Part shown: positions 22,093 to 30,134 of the stretch, one piece after another
Layout of the letters: each line of letters starts with the position of its first letter
How positions within the stretch are numbered: the stretch's first letter is position 1
DNA from: UBA6215 sp964484255
GTDB taxonomy: Bacteria > Omnitrophota > Gorgyraeia > Pluralincolimonadales > Pluralincolimonadaceae
Assembly: GCA_964484255.1 (NCBI GenBank)
Contig: CAZAEH010000013.1
Location: 1-35,486, forward strand
Reading direction: 5' to 3'
DNA: 35,486 nucleotides
Made by a program: the position numbers and the translations under genes
The notes under the pieces: model-generated
Database searches by the model: none
Seen by the model: only the letters and a program-made list of their open reading frames with translations
Told to the model about the DNA's origin: nothing

Positions 22093-22796
22093 TGGAAGAC
22101 CCCTTACCGCTCAAATTCTACCGGTTATTATTGAGGGAATACGGCCCGCAGCGATGGTGGCCGGCCCGGACTTCTTTTGAGATGATGGTGGGCGCGGTCC
22201 TCACCCAGAATACAGCATGGGCCAATGTCGAAAGAGCCATTGTTAACCTAAGGAAGAAAGGCTGCCTGGAACCCTGGAAGATGGCAGCGCTTGCGCGCCG
22301 TGACCTTGCCCGCCTGATAAAACCTGCCGGTTATTTTAACGTAAAGGCCGACAGGATAAAACACCTGTTGGATTTCCTATCGTCAGAGTGCGGTATGGAC
22401 ATAGCACTTTTAAGGAAGGCGGGCGCGGGCAAATTGAGGGAAAAACTGCTGAGCGTTAACGGAATCGGCCCGGAGACCTGCGACAGCATATTGCTCTATG
22501 CCTTCAATAGACCTTTCTTCGTTATTGATGCTTATACAAGGCGCATATTCTCAAGGTTAGGGTTAGTGAGGGAGGAGACCCCTTACGGCGAGCTTCAGGA
22601 TTATTTTACTGCCAACCTTCCGCGAAGCGTAAAGGTATACAACGAATATCATGCCCTTATAGTGAAATTGGGCAAGGATGTATGCAGGAAGCGCCCTTTA
22701 TGCGGCGAATGCCCTGTCCGTGAATATTGCCGTAATGGGCATTCGGTGTGTTATAATAAGGCAAAAGGGGATAGACATGGCAAAAAAACAGGTTAA
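22092..22796 (+). CDS. Endonuclease III-related DNA glycosylase (COG2231/MagIII type)
   Basis: A 234-residue helix-hairpin-helix protein with a C-terminal iron-sulphur motif CRKRPLCGECPVREYC (CX6CX2CX5C). The HhH region reads LLSVNGIGPETCDSILLYAF and the catalytic Asp lies in FVIDAYTRRIF. The position that is the catalytic Lys in endonuclease III (GVGRKTA) is Glu here (GIGPETC), as in the MagIII-like group, so a glycosylase without lyase activity is expected, perhaps on alkylated bases. The GTG at 22092 overlaps the previous TAG by one base and gives the usual family N-terminus. It runs 20 bases into the flavin reductase gene. Confidence 0.9.
   Translation: MEDPLPLKFYRLLLREYGPQRWWPARTSFEMMVGAVLTQNTAWANVERAIVNLRKKGCLEPWKMAALARRDLARLIKPAGYFNVKADRIKHLLDFLSSECGMDIALLRKAGAGKLREKLLSVNGIGPETCDSILLYAFNRPFFVIDAYTRRIFSRLGLVREETPYGELQDYFTANLPRSVKVYNEYHALIVKLGKDVCRKRPLCGECPVREYCRNGHSVCYNKAKGDRHGKKTG
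22749..22757 (+). promoter_or_regulatory. Extended -10 element before the flavin reductase gene
   Basis: TGTTATAAT (22749-22757) is an extended -10 sequence inside the glycosylase gene. A start near 22764 would leave a 13-base leader with AGGGG before the ATG at 22777. No good -35 box accompanies it. Confidence 0.45.
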
Positions 22797-23334
22797 GGCC
22801 GAGACAGCGCTTTTCCCGCTGCCCGTTGTCCTTGTCACCAGCACGGATAAGTCCGGCAAGCCGAACATCATTACCCTGGCCTGGGCCGGGATTATATGCT
22901 CGGAACCGCCGATGCTTTCGATATCGATAAGGCCCGGCAGGTATTCCCACGGGCTTATAAAGGAACAGATGGAATTTGCGGTTAACATACCCACGTCCCT
23001 TATCGTAAGGCAAACGGATATCTGCGGCACGATCTCCGGCCGCTCGCATGATAAGTTCAAGGAGACCGGTCTCAACCCGGAACCGGCTGCTGTTATCAAG
23101 TCCCCGCTTATAAAGGAGTGCCCCGTAAACCTCGAATGCAAGGTAAAGGACATTATACCGCTTGGCACTCATGACATGTTCATAGCAGAAATAGTTTCGG
23201 TCCATGTTGACGAATCGGTGGTGTCGGCCTCCGGCAAGGTGGACCATTCAAAAGCAAAGCCTTTCTCCTATAATTGGGGAGAATATTGGAGCCTTGGGGA
23301 AAAGATAGGTTTCTACGGATGCTCAAAAGGATAA
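22777..23334 (+). CDS. Flavin reductase-like domain protein (flavoredoxin type)
   Basis: A 185-residue FMN-binding split-barrel protein. Characteristic stretches are FPLPVVLVTSTDKSGKPNII, TLAWAGIICSEPPMLSISIR, then SHGLIKEQMEFAVNIP and VDHSKAKPFSYNWGEYWSLG. The family includes flavoredoxin and flavin reductases; the physiological donor is unknown. The ATG at 22777 is chosen because the fold begins right after and AGGGG precedes it. It overlaps both neighbours slightly (20 and 16 bases). Confidence 0.88.
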   Translation: MAKKQVKAETALFPLPVVLVTSTDKSGKPNIITLAWAGIICSEPPMLSISIRPGRYSHGLIKEQMEFAVNIPTSLIVRQTDICGTISGRSHDKFKETGLNPEPAAVIKSPLIKECPVNLECKVKDIIPLGTHDMFIAEIVSVHVDESVVSASGKVDHSKAKPFSYNWGEYWSLGEKIGFYGCSKG

Positions 23335-24197
23335 AGCTTGTACTGAGCCTACAGCACATGATCGACCGGTTCTACGACCTGGCGGGCAAGGCCCTTAACT
23401 ATACCAAGGGCCTGATGGGATATCTCGGGAACCGCTTCACCTACCGCAGGGATTTTGTCGTTTTTCTTTTGGTCGTCTCGGCTTTACTGATAGTCATCTC
23501 GGATTCCGCGTTTATCATAATATCCGGGATGATAATGATGTCTTTCAGCATATTCACCTGGCTGCTGATAATATTCTCATGGACCATCGATCCCCTTATA
23601 GATTTCAAGATCCGGATAAAGAAGATAAAGCATTGGGGCAAGAGGCTGTATAAATACCTGAGCCTCGAGTTCAAGGACATCGAATCAAAGCACCATGTGG
23701 AAGCCTACAGTTGGGGGCTGTTGGCATATTTCCAGGAACTCAAGGAAGAGATAAACAGGTTCTCAAAGACCAACCTCCTGGAAAAGTTCCTGATCAGGTT
23801 CTTTACGACTTTCATGATACTTTCGATAGGATATGCTTTCATGTATTATGGTTTTTATAAACTCGATTCCGGCAGTTTTGTCTCGATAGCCGAACAGACC
23901 GGAGCCGCATCATTCGGTTCGCTGGCCGATTTCATATATTACAGCGGTATCACGATCGCCACGGTCGGCTACGGGGACATATATCCGGTGCACAATTTCG
24001 CCAGGTTGCTGGTAATAATAGAGGTGATGAGCAGCGCCCTTCTCGTTATATTCCTTATTTCTTCGTTTACGTCTATCTCGATACATCTAACCGTTGAGAG
24101 GCAGAAGGAGTTGATAGAGGACATCGAAAAGGAGATAAAGGCAATAGACAAGGTATTCTCCGCGATGGGTAAGATCAAAGATGAAAATAAAACTTGA
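23319..24197 (+). CDS. Two-pore-type potassium channel-like protein
   Basis: A 292-residue membrane protein. Two hydrophobic segments (about 45-65 and 70-90) are followed by a cytoplasmic helical stretch (about 95-155), then a pore module: helix 160-182, pore loop with selectivity filter TVGYGD (215-220) and helix 228-252. A charged coiled-coil tail (about 258-290) ends it. The pore module is the Ion_trans_2 type; the voltage-sensor arginine pattern is not seen. Potassium flux is inferred from the filter. Start choice is uncertain: ATG at 23319 is preferred over upstream sites inside the flavin reductase gene. Confidence 0.85.
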   Translation: MLKRIKLVLSLQHMIDRFYDLAGKALNYTKGLMGYLGNRFTYRRDFVVFLLVVSALLIVISDSAFIIISGMIMMSFSIFTWLLIIFSWTIDPLIDFKIRIKKIKHWGKRLYKYLSLEFKDIESKHHVEAYSWGLLAYFQELKEEINRFSKTNLLEKFLIRFFTTFMILSIGYAFMYYGFYKLDSGSFVSIAEQTGAASFGSLADFIYYSGITIATVGYGDIYPVHNFARLLVIIEVMSSALLVIFLISSFTSISIHLTVERQKELIEDIEKEIKAIDKVFSAMGKIKDENKT

Positions 24198-24708
24198 TAC
24201 GCGTTGCATATTATCAGTGTTATCGGCATTTCTTTTTGCGTTTTCTACGGCTTGCGCCGAGGGGCCGGAAGAGGGCAAGATACTGCCCCTGGATAACGTG
24301 ACCTTTACCTGCTATGCCCTTGGGGGAGACACGGCTACCTTGAAAGACCCGGTGGAAGCCCTCTATGTCTACAAGGGCGATGCCGGCAAGGCGCTCATTT
24401 ACCTTAAGAATGTCATCATAGAAGGCAAAAGGGAAGTGACGTCTTTTAGTATCAAGGACCCCTTGTATATCATAGTTTTCAGGGGTTTCTTTCCCGGGCT
24501 CAGCAAGGTCACCGTCAAGAAGGTAGTCCTTAAGGGGACGGAATTTGATATTTACGCGGAGTACTGGAATGCCCCGGAGTATTCAACGGCTTCCCAGCCG
24601 GCGGCGATAATCCCCGTTGGCCAGCTGCCGCCCGGCAAATACAGCGCTGTCCTTTTTGTAGGTAACGAATTACATAAAAAGATGGAATTCAAGGTAAAAG
24701 GCCGCTGA
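24181..24708 (+). CDS. Secreted protein of unknown function
   Basis: Not recognised. A 175-residue protein with a signal peptide (about 1-26; hydrophobic SVLSAFLFAFSTACA). A lipobox is not convincing, since the Cys25 context STAC is followed by AEG; both lipoprotein and soluble processing are possible. The mature part is beta-rich, with VYKGDAGKALIYLK and PLYIIVFRGFFPGLSKV segments and a C-terminal PPGKYSAVLFVGNELHKKME that resembles an immunoglobulin-like or carbohydrate-binding fold. It overlaps the channel gene by 17 bases. Confidence 0.6.
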   Translation: MKIKLDTRCILSVLSAFLFAFSTACAEGPEEGKILPLDNVTFTCYALGGDTATLKDPVEALYVYKGDAGKALIYLKNVIIEGKREVTSFSIKDPLYIIVFRGFFPGLSKVTVKKVVLKGTEFDIYAEYWNAPEYSTASQPAAIIPVGQLPPGKYSAVLFVGNELHKKMEFKVKGR

Positions 24709-24722
24709 TACGCTAATGTGAT

Positions 24723-24751
24723 TTGACTTTTTATAAGTTAAATGGCATAAT
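24723..24751 (+). promoter_or_regulatory. Promoter at the PAS-GGDEF-HD-GYP gene start
   Basis: TTGACT (24723-24728), a 17-base spacer and CATAAT (24746-24751). Seven bases separate it from the ATG at 24759, and no Shine-Dalgarno is present, so the mRNA is predicted to start at or within a base or two of the ATG. Confidence 0.65.
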
Positions 24752-24758
24752 TAAAGTT

Positions 24759-26342
24759 ATGGATGATTCCAAACTTAGTTATAAGCAACTCATAGCGATT
24801 TTTGAGAATATTGATATCCCGATTTACATAAGCGACCCCAAGACCTACGAGGTCCTGTATGTAAATAAAGCCGTAAGGGATACATTCGGCCCTGTACAGG
24901 GGCAAAGATGTTACAAGGTTTTCCAGGGCCTGAACAACCCCTGCCCGTTCTGCACCAACGATATAATCTTCAACAAAGAGACTGCGGAACCCCATGTCTG
25001 GGAATTCCAGAATTCCAGGAACCAGCGCTGGTACCATTGCATCGACCAGGTGATACCGTGGTCGGACGGACGCCAGGTCCGTTTCGAGATGGCGATGGAT
25101 ATCACCCGGGAGAAGACTACCAGCGATAAGCTGGAGAAGCTCAATATGGAGCTGGTTAGGTCCAATAAGATACTAAAGCAAATGGCATTAAAGGACCCGC
25201 ACACGGGCTTGTATAACTACAGGTACCTTGGAGAGGTGATAGAGGCGGAGTTCCTCCGGGCCAAGAGATATGCGCATCCCCTTTCCGCCATACTTCTTGA
25301 TATAGATTATTTCAAGTCCATAAACGATGTCTACGGGCACCAGTTCGGCGACATGATACTCAAGCAGTTTGCCAGGCAGCTTAAAATGGCGGTCAGGCAG
25401 TATGATATAGTGGTCCGGTTGGGAGGGGAGGAGTTCGTCGTCCTTTCCCCGGCCACCAACAGGGCGGATGCCGTGGGCCTCGGCGAGAGGATACTCGAGC
25501 TTATAGGCCTGTATGATTTCGGAGATAAGGAACACAACATCAAGCTCAAGGTAAGCATGGCGGTATCGTCGTACCCGGAAGACAAGATATCAAAAGGCCA
25601 GGACCTCATAGATATGGCCGACCGCATCCTGAGCAAGGTCAAGGAGCTCGGGGGCAATAAGGTATATTCTTCCATAGACCTTAAGAGCGCGGAGAGCGAC
25701 GATTCCGTCCCGGATGTCAGCAAGACGACGGATGTCCGTCTGCTCAAGAAGAAACTTGATAAACTTACAAGGCAGGCGAACCAGGGCCTTGTCGAATCGA
25801 TATTCGCGTTCGCAAAGACCATAGAGCTAAAGGACCATTATACCGGTGAGCACGTGGAGAAGACGGTCCATTACGCGACCGAGGTGGCCAGGAAACTCAA
25901 TCTCCAGAAGGAAGATATAGAGAAGATCAGGCAGGCAGCTATTCTCCATGACCTCGGCAAGATAGGCGTCAGCGAGAACATACTCCTGAAGAAGGGCAAG
26001 CTTACCAAGAAAGAATATGAAGAGATAAAGCGGCACCCCCAGATAGCGGTGGACATATTAAGGCCTATACAGTCCCTGCAGGGTGTTGTCCCGATGATAT
26101 ATTACCACCACGAGAGATGGGACGGGAAAGGTTATTCAAACGGTCTTAAGGGCGAACAGATACCCATGGGCGCCAGGATCATAGCGGTCTCGGATGTCTA
26201 TGAGGCGCTTACCTCGGACCGTCCGTACCGGAAGGCCTATCCGAGAGGAGAGGCCATCAAGATCATAAAGAACAGTTCAGGGTCCCAGTTCGACCCTAAG
26301 GTAGTGGACGCGTTCCTCGAGGTGTTACAGCAGGAACAATAG
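24759..26342 (+). CDS. PAS-GGDEF-HD-GYP c-di-GMP turnover protein
   Basis: A 527-residue cytoplasmic protein with three domains. PAS (about 8-118) has clustered cysteines: Cys51, Cys62, Cys65 in PCPFC and Cys94, which could hold a metal or cofactor. GGDEF (about 140-305) keeps the active motif GGEEF (222-226) and the inhibitory site RQYD (213-216). A linker coiled coil leads to HD-GYP (about 345-522), with HDLGK (His397-Asp398), HHERWDGKGYS (450-460) and GARIIAVSDVYEALTSDRPYR. Both synthesis and breakdown of c-di-GMP are thus possible. GYS replaces the usual GYP. The ATG at 24759 is preferred over the TTG at 24723, which is part of the -35 box. Confidence 0.93.
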   Translation: MDDSKLSYKQLIAIFENIDIPIYISDPKTYEVLYVNKAVRDTFGPVQGQRCYKVFQGLNNPCPFCTNDIIFNKETAEPHVWEFQNSRNQRWYHCIDQVIPWSDGRQVRFEMAMDITREKTTSDKLEKLNMELVRSNKILKQMALKDPHTGLYNYRYLGEVIEAEFLRAKRYAHPLSAILLDIDYFKSINDVYGHQFGDMILKQFARQLKMAVRQYDIVVRLGGEEFVVLSPATNRADAVGLGERILELIGLYDFGDKEHNIKLKVSMAVSSYPEDKISKGQDLIDMADRILSKVKELGGNKVYSSIDLKSAESDDSVPDVSKTTDVRLLKKKLDKLTRQANQGLVESIFAFAKTIELKDHYTGEHVEKTVHYATEVARKLNLQKEDIEKIRQAAILHDLGKIGVSENILLKKGKLTKKEYEEIKRHPQIAVDILRPIQSLQGVVPMIYYHHERWDGKGYSNGLKGEQIPMGARIIAVSDVYEALTSDRPYRKAYPRGEAIKIIKNSSGSQFDPKVVDAFLEVLQQEQ

Positions 26343-26345
26343 ATC

Positions 26346-27557
26346 TTGGAAAAAATAAAAAAGATCCTTATCATATCTTCCGACAAGAGCCTCAGGGATG
26401 TCCTGACTTTTTGTCTTGACGGCTGGGGCTATGAAGTATTCCTCCACGATTCCCCTTTGCATGATATACATCCTATCAAGAAGATATCGCCCGATGTCAT
26501 AGTCGTTGACGTCCATTCCGCAAGCAAGGCGCATCTCGAGATATGCCGTATGCTCAAGGATGATTTCGTCACCGCTTTCATCCCTGTCATAACGCTGATA
26601 AACAAGAGGCAGCTCAGGACGCAGCTGCTGAACCTGAAACAGGGCGTGGATGACTACCTTATCAAGCCTCCGGACCCGTTAGACCTGCGTGTCCGGGTCG
26701 AGATGGCCGCCAGGAGGTCGCAATACAGTTTTTACGCCAGCCCGCTGACCGGCCTTCCCGGGGGCAGGATAATAGAGGAAGCGGTCGTAGAGAGACTGAA
26801 GAAAGATGTTTCGTTCTCTTTCTGCTACCTGGATATAGATAATTTCAAGTCGTTCAACGACGTATACGGTTATCACAAGGGTGACAGGGCCATAATGCAG
26901 ACAGCCTATGTTCTTTATACCACCATAAAGAAGTTCGGGAACAGCGAGGATTTTATCGGGCATATAGGCGGGGATGATTTCATGTTCATAACTTCGCCTG
27001 AGAGGTACAAGGAGGTCTGCCATAACCTTATACTGGCTTTTGACAGGGTCATGCCTTTCCACTATAACGCCGACGACAGGAAGCAGGGCTTTATTTACGC
27101 GAAAGACAGGACGCACAAGATGAGCAAGATAAACATAATGAGCATCTCGCTTGCTGTAGTCAACAGGCACAGCCATTCCGAGATAAACAAGATGGTGCAG
27201 ATAAACGAGAGGCTCGCAGAGATAAAGCGTTATCTTAAAGACCTGGCCGGGAGCAAATTCATGGAAGACAGAAGAAGCGGGAAGACCGGGGAATTCGTGG
27301 GTCCCCAGGTGTATAAGAAGCCGGAAGTGACGGCCGATTCATACCGCCCGATCGGGCAGATATTGCTGGAAAAGAAACTGATAACCCCCGAACAACTCGA
27401 TGAGGCGCTCAATATACACTGGAGGAGGGGAGTCGTATTCGGGGAGATAGTCAAGGAACTCGGGTTCCTGAAGGAAGAGGACCTTCACCAGGCCCTCAGG
27501 GAACAAAGCATGTCCGCCGTAAGCGACAGGCTGAAATTATCCCTTGACAACCGGTGA
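26346..27557 (+). CDS. REC-GGDEF-MshEN fusion protein
   Basis: A 403-residue protein starting with TTG three bases after the PAS-GGDEF-HD-GYP stop. It combines a receiver domain (about 5-122; phospho-acceptor Asp55 in VVDVH, Lys107 in IKPPD), a GGDEF domain (about 130-300; motif GGDDF at 208-212, a variant of GGEEF, with the RxxD inhibitory site lost to NSED), and a C-terminal repeat RPIGQILLEKKLITPEQLDE...LGFLKEEDLHQALREQ (about 334-387) that looks like the MshEN/GspE-N c-di-GMP-binding module. Whether the GGDDF domain is active is uncertain; it may act as a receptor. The arrangement suggests a phosphorylation-controlled c-di-GMP effector, as inference. Confidence 0.82.
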   Translation: MEKIKKILIISSDKSLRDVLTFCLDGWGYEVFLHDSPLHDIHPIKKISPDVIVVDVHSASKAHLEICRMLKDDFVTAFIPVITLINKRQLRTQLLNLKQGVDDYLIKPPDPLDLRVRVEMAARRSQYSFYASPLTGLPGGRIIEEAVVERLKKDVSFSFCYLDIDNFKSFNDVYGYHKGDRAIMQTAYVLYTTIKKFGNSEDFIGHIGGDDFMFITSPERYKEVCHNLILAFDRVMPFHYNADDRKQGFIYAKDRTHKMSKINIMSISLAVVNRHSHSEINKMVQINERLAEIKRYLKDLAGSKFMEDRRSGKTGEFVGPQVYKKPEVTADSYRPIGQILLEKKLITPEQLDEALNIHWRRGVVFGEIVKELGFLKEEDLHQALREQSMSAVSDRLKLSLDNR

Positions 27558-27571
27558 ATCGATGGTAAAAT
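27544..27571 (+). promoter_or_regulatory. Promoter of the metYXW operon
   Basis: A perfect TTGACA (27544-27549), a 16-base spacer and TAAAAT (27566-27571), partly inside the preceding gene. Transcription should start near 27578, just before the SAM-II aptamer. Confidence 0.78.
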
Positions 27572-27585
27572 AAATTCAATGATAA

Positions 27586-27636
27586 AAGCGGCGATTTGAT
27601 GCGTATTGCTCCGCTTAATAAATGTGCTAAAAAGCG
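27586..27636 (+). promoter_or_regulatory. SAM-II riboswitch aptamer
   Basis: AAGCGG (27586-27591) pairs perfectly with CCGCTT (27611-27616) as stem P1. The loop carries GATTTGATGCGTATTGC, and the 3' part reads AATAAATGTGCTAAAAAGCG. The SAM-II consensus has GATTT, then CGTATTGC, then ATAAATGT and GCTAAAAAG in this order; the correspondence is nearly base for base. The aptamer is a pseudoknot in which the AAAAA stretch docks in the loop around S-adenosylmethionine. It lies directly upstream of the methionine genes metY-metX-metW. TGTGCTAAAAAGCG (27623-27636) can alternatively pair with the terminator hairpin, so high SAM should lower expression by termination. Confidence 0.92.
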
Positions 27637-27655
27637 AGATGGATATTTTAACCGG

Positions 27656-27687
27656 CCCGTGCTTTTTAGTGCGGGTTTTTTGTTTTT
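27656..27687 (+). terminator. Riboswitch-controlled intrinsic terminator (attenuator)
   Basis: CCCGTGC (27656-27662) pairs with GTGCGGG (27669-27675), loop TTTTTA, followed by TTTTTTGTTTTT. The aptamer's 3' strand (TGCTAAAAAGC, 27625-27635) can pair with GCTTTTTAGTG (27661-27671), breaking this hairpin. It lies 21 bases before the metY ATG. Confidence 0.9.
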
Positions 27688-27708
27688 CCGGGTCATAAAG
27701 GAGAAGAA

Positions 27709-29007
27709 ATGAGCAAGATAGACGCAAAACTTAAGGTGGAATCCCTGGTGCTCCACGGAGGCCAGGAGCCGGATCCCGTTACGGGCTCAAGGGCCGTCCC
27801 GATCTACCAGACGACCTCATACCAGTTCAAGGACTCCGATCACGCGGCGAACCTGTTTGCCCTCAAGCAGGACGGGAACATATATACGCGCCTGTCGAAT
27901 CCCACTACGGATGTCCTTGAAAGACGAGTTGCCCTGCTGGAAGGGGGCGTGGGCGCTTTGGCAGTCTCAAGCGGCCAGTCTGCCATAGCCATAGCGCTGT
28001 TGACTATTGCAAGGGAGGGCGATGAGATAGTTTCAGCCGACAACCTCTACGGCGGGACCTATAACCTGCTTCATTACACTTTCGAGCGTTTCGGCATAAA
28101 GGTCAAGTTCGTCAGATCGAATGATCTCAGGGCGTTTGAAAAGGCGATAACGCCCAGGACAAAGGCGGTATACGCGGAAGCCGTTGGTAATCCGAAGCTG
28201 GATGTTGCCGACCTGGAAGGGCTTTCCGAGGTCGCGCACAAGCACGGGACACCCCTCGTCCTGGACAATACTTCTGTCCCGTATCTACTGCGTCCGATCG
28301 ATTTCGGTGTGGATATAGTGGTATATTCGGCGACAAAGTTCATAGGCGGCCACGGGACATCCCTGGGCGGGATTATAGTCGACTCAGGCCGGTTCGATTG
28401 GACCAGGGGCGGGAAGTTCCCGCTCATATCCGGCCCGGATGCAAGTTACCACGGACTTGATTTCGCAAAAGCGCTCAAAACATCAAGGAACGCCTATATA
28501 GCCAAGGCAAGGGTATCTCTTTTGAGGGATCTGGGTCCTGCGATATCGCCGTTCAACTCATTCCTTATTTTGCAGGGACTCGAGACCCTGCATCTCAGGA
28601 TGCCGCGCCATTGCGAGAATGCGCTGGCTGTTGCCAAATACCTGGAGAGTCACCCGAAGGTCTCATGGGTCAATTACCCCGGACTGGCCTCAAGCCCGGA
28701 TTTCCTGAGGGCAAGGAAATACCTCAAGAAGGGTGCAGGTGCAATAATCGGTTTCGGGATAAAAGGCGGTATCAAGGCGGGAAAAAAATTCATCGAATCC
28801 CTCCAGCTTGTCTCGCATCTTGCCAATATAGGGGACGCGAAGAGCCTGGCGATACATCCGGCCACGACAACCCACCAGCAGCTGAGCGAGAAAGAGCGGC
28901 TTGCCACGGGAGTGACCCAGGATTTCATAAGACTTTCCATAGGGCTTGAACATATAGACGATATAATAGCCGATATAGAACAGGCATTGCGTAAAGGAGC
29001 CAAATGA
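27709..29007 (+). CDS. metY: O-acetylhomoserine sulfhydrylase
   Basis: A 432-residue PLP enzyme of the Cys/Met metabolism family that makes homocysteine from O-acetylhomoserine and sulfide. The PLP lysine is Lys210 in SATKFIGGHGT, and RLSNPTTDVLERRVALLEGG, ALAVSSGQSAIAIAL and LVLDNTSVPYLLRP mark the fold; the length of about 430 distinguishes it from shorter cystathionine gamma-synthases. It is the first gene of the SAM-II-controlled operon, with AAGGAG before the ATG. The stop overlaps the metX ATG (ATGA). Confidence 0.95.
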   Translation: MSKIDAKLKVESLVLHGGQEPDPVTGSRAVPIYQTTSYQFKDSDHAANLFALKQDGNIYTRLSNPTTDVLERRVALLEGGVGALAVSSGQSAIAIALLTIAREGDEIVSADNLYGGTYNLLHYTFERFGIKVKFVRSNDLRAFEKAITPRTKAVYAEAVGNPKLDVADLEGLSEVAHKHGTPLVLDNTSVPYLLRPIDFGVDIVVYSATKFIGGHGTSLGGIIVDSGRFDWTRGGKFPLISGPDASYHGLDFAKALKTSRNAYIAKARVSLLRDLGPAISPFNSFLILQGLETLHLRMPRHCENALAVAKYLESHPKVSWVNYPGLASSPDFLRARKYLKKGAGAIIGFGIKGGIKAGKKFIESLQLVSHLANIGDAKSLAIHPATTTHQQLSEKERLATGVTQDFIRLSIGLEHIDDIIADIEQALRKGAK

Positions 29008-30134
29008 CCAACGAAGGCAGCGCAGGTATTGTAAAGACGCAGTTCCTTACGTTTGCCCAGCCTCCCGGCGAGCTCAAGCTTGAGTCCGGGCAGGTCCTGG
29101 GCCCGATAACCCTGGCATATGAGACTTACGGGACGTTGAACGCGGCAAAGGACAACGCTATTCTTGTCGCGCATGCCCTTTCAGGAGATGCGCACGCGGC
29201 GGGTTTCCACGAAGGCGATAAGGATCCCGGCTGGTGGGACTCTATGATCGGCCCGGGCAAGGCGTTCGACACGAGCAAATATTTTGTGATATGTTCCAAC
29301 GTCATCGGCGGCTGCAAAGGGAGTACAGGCCCGTCGTCCGTCAACCCCGTGACAGGTAAGCCGTACGCGCTGGATTTTCCCATAATAACCATATCGGACA
29401 TGGTAGATGCGCAGAGGCACCTTATAGATCATTTCGGTATAGACAGGCTTTTATGCGTCGTAGGCGGCTCGATGGGCGGGATGCAGACCCTCCAATGGGT
29501 TGCCTCCTATCCGGAGAGGGTGAGGTCGGCTATTCCTATTGCCACGGCGCTCAAACATTCACCGCAACAGATCGCCTTTGACGAGGTCGGAAGGCAGGCG
29601 GTCATGGCGGACCCTGACTGGCGCGAAGGCGATTATTACGGCCATGGACAACCCGAGAAGGGCCTTGCCTTAGCCAGGATGATCGGGCACATAACTTATA
29701 TGAGCGACCAGTCGATGGAGGAAAAATTCTCCAGAAGGCTCAAGGAGAAGAACTACAGTTTCAAGTTCAAGACCGATTTCGAGGTCGAAGGTTATCTGAA
29801 GTACAGGGGTGACAGCTTCGTCAAGAGGTTCGATGCGAACTCCTATCTTTACATAACCAAGGCCCTGGATTATTTTGACCTTACATCGGACAAGCATAAG
29901 CACCATGGAAAGCACCGGGATACTAAGTTCCTGGTGATCGCCTTCAAATCGGACTGGCTCTATCCGGCTTACCAGGCGCAGGAGATAGTCAGGCAGCTCA
30001 AGATAAGGCATGCTGACGCTACCTACTGCGAGATAAAGTCCACTTACGGGCATGATGCGTTCCTGCTCGAGACCGAGGAGCAGACGCACCTGATAAGCCA
30101 TTTCCTGAAGAAAGTCCATAAGGAAGGACATTGA
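29004..30134 (+). CDS. metX: Homoserine O-acetyltransferase
   Basis: A 376-residue alpha/beta hydrolase that acetylates homoserine with acetyl-CoA, giving the substrate of MetY. The nucleophile is Ser156 in GGSMGGM; the triad is completed by Asp in FKSDWLYP and His in YGHDAFLLE. The conserved VICSNVIGGCKGSTGPSSVN lies ahead of the nucleophile. MetX enzymes may use acetyl- or succinyl-CoA, which cannot be told apart here with certainty; the adjacent O-acetylhomoserine sulfhydrylase favours acetyl. Its stop overlaps the metW start by one base. Confidence 0.95.
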   Translation: MTNEGSAGIVKTQFLTFAQPPGELKLESGQVLGPITLAYETYGTLNAAKDNAILVAHALSGDAHAAGFHEGDKDPGWWDSMIGPGKAFDTSKYFVICSNVIGGCKGSTGPSSVNPVTGKPYALDFPIITISDMVDAQRHLIDHFGIDRLLCVVGGSMGGMQTLQWVASYPERVRSAIPIATALKHSPQQIAFDEVGRQAVMADPDWREGDYYGHGQPEKGLALARMIGHITYMSDQSMEEKFSRRLKEKNYSFKFKTDFEVEGYLKYRGDSFVKRFDANSYLYITKALDYFDLTSDKHKHHGKHRDTKFLVIAFKSDWLYPAYQAQEIVRQLKIRHADATYCEIKSTYGHDAFLLETEEQTHLISHFLKKVHKEGH

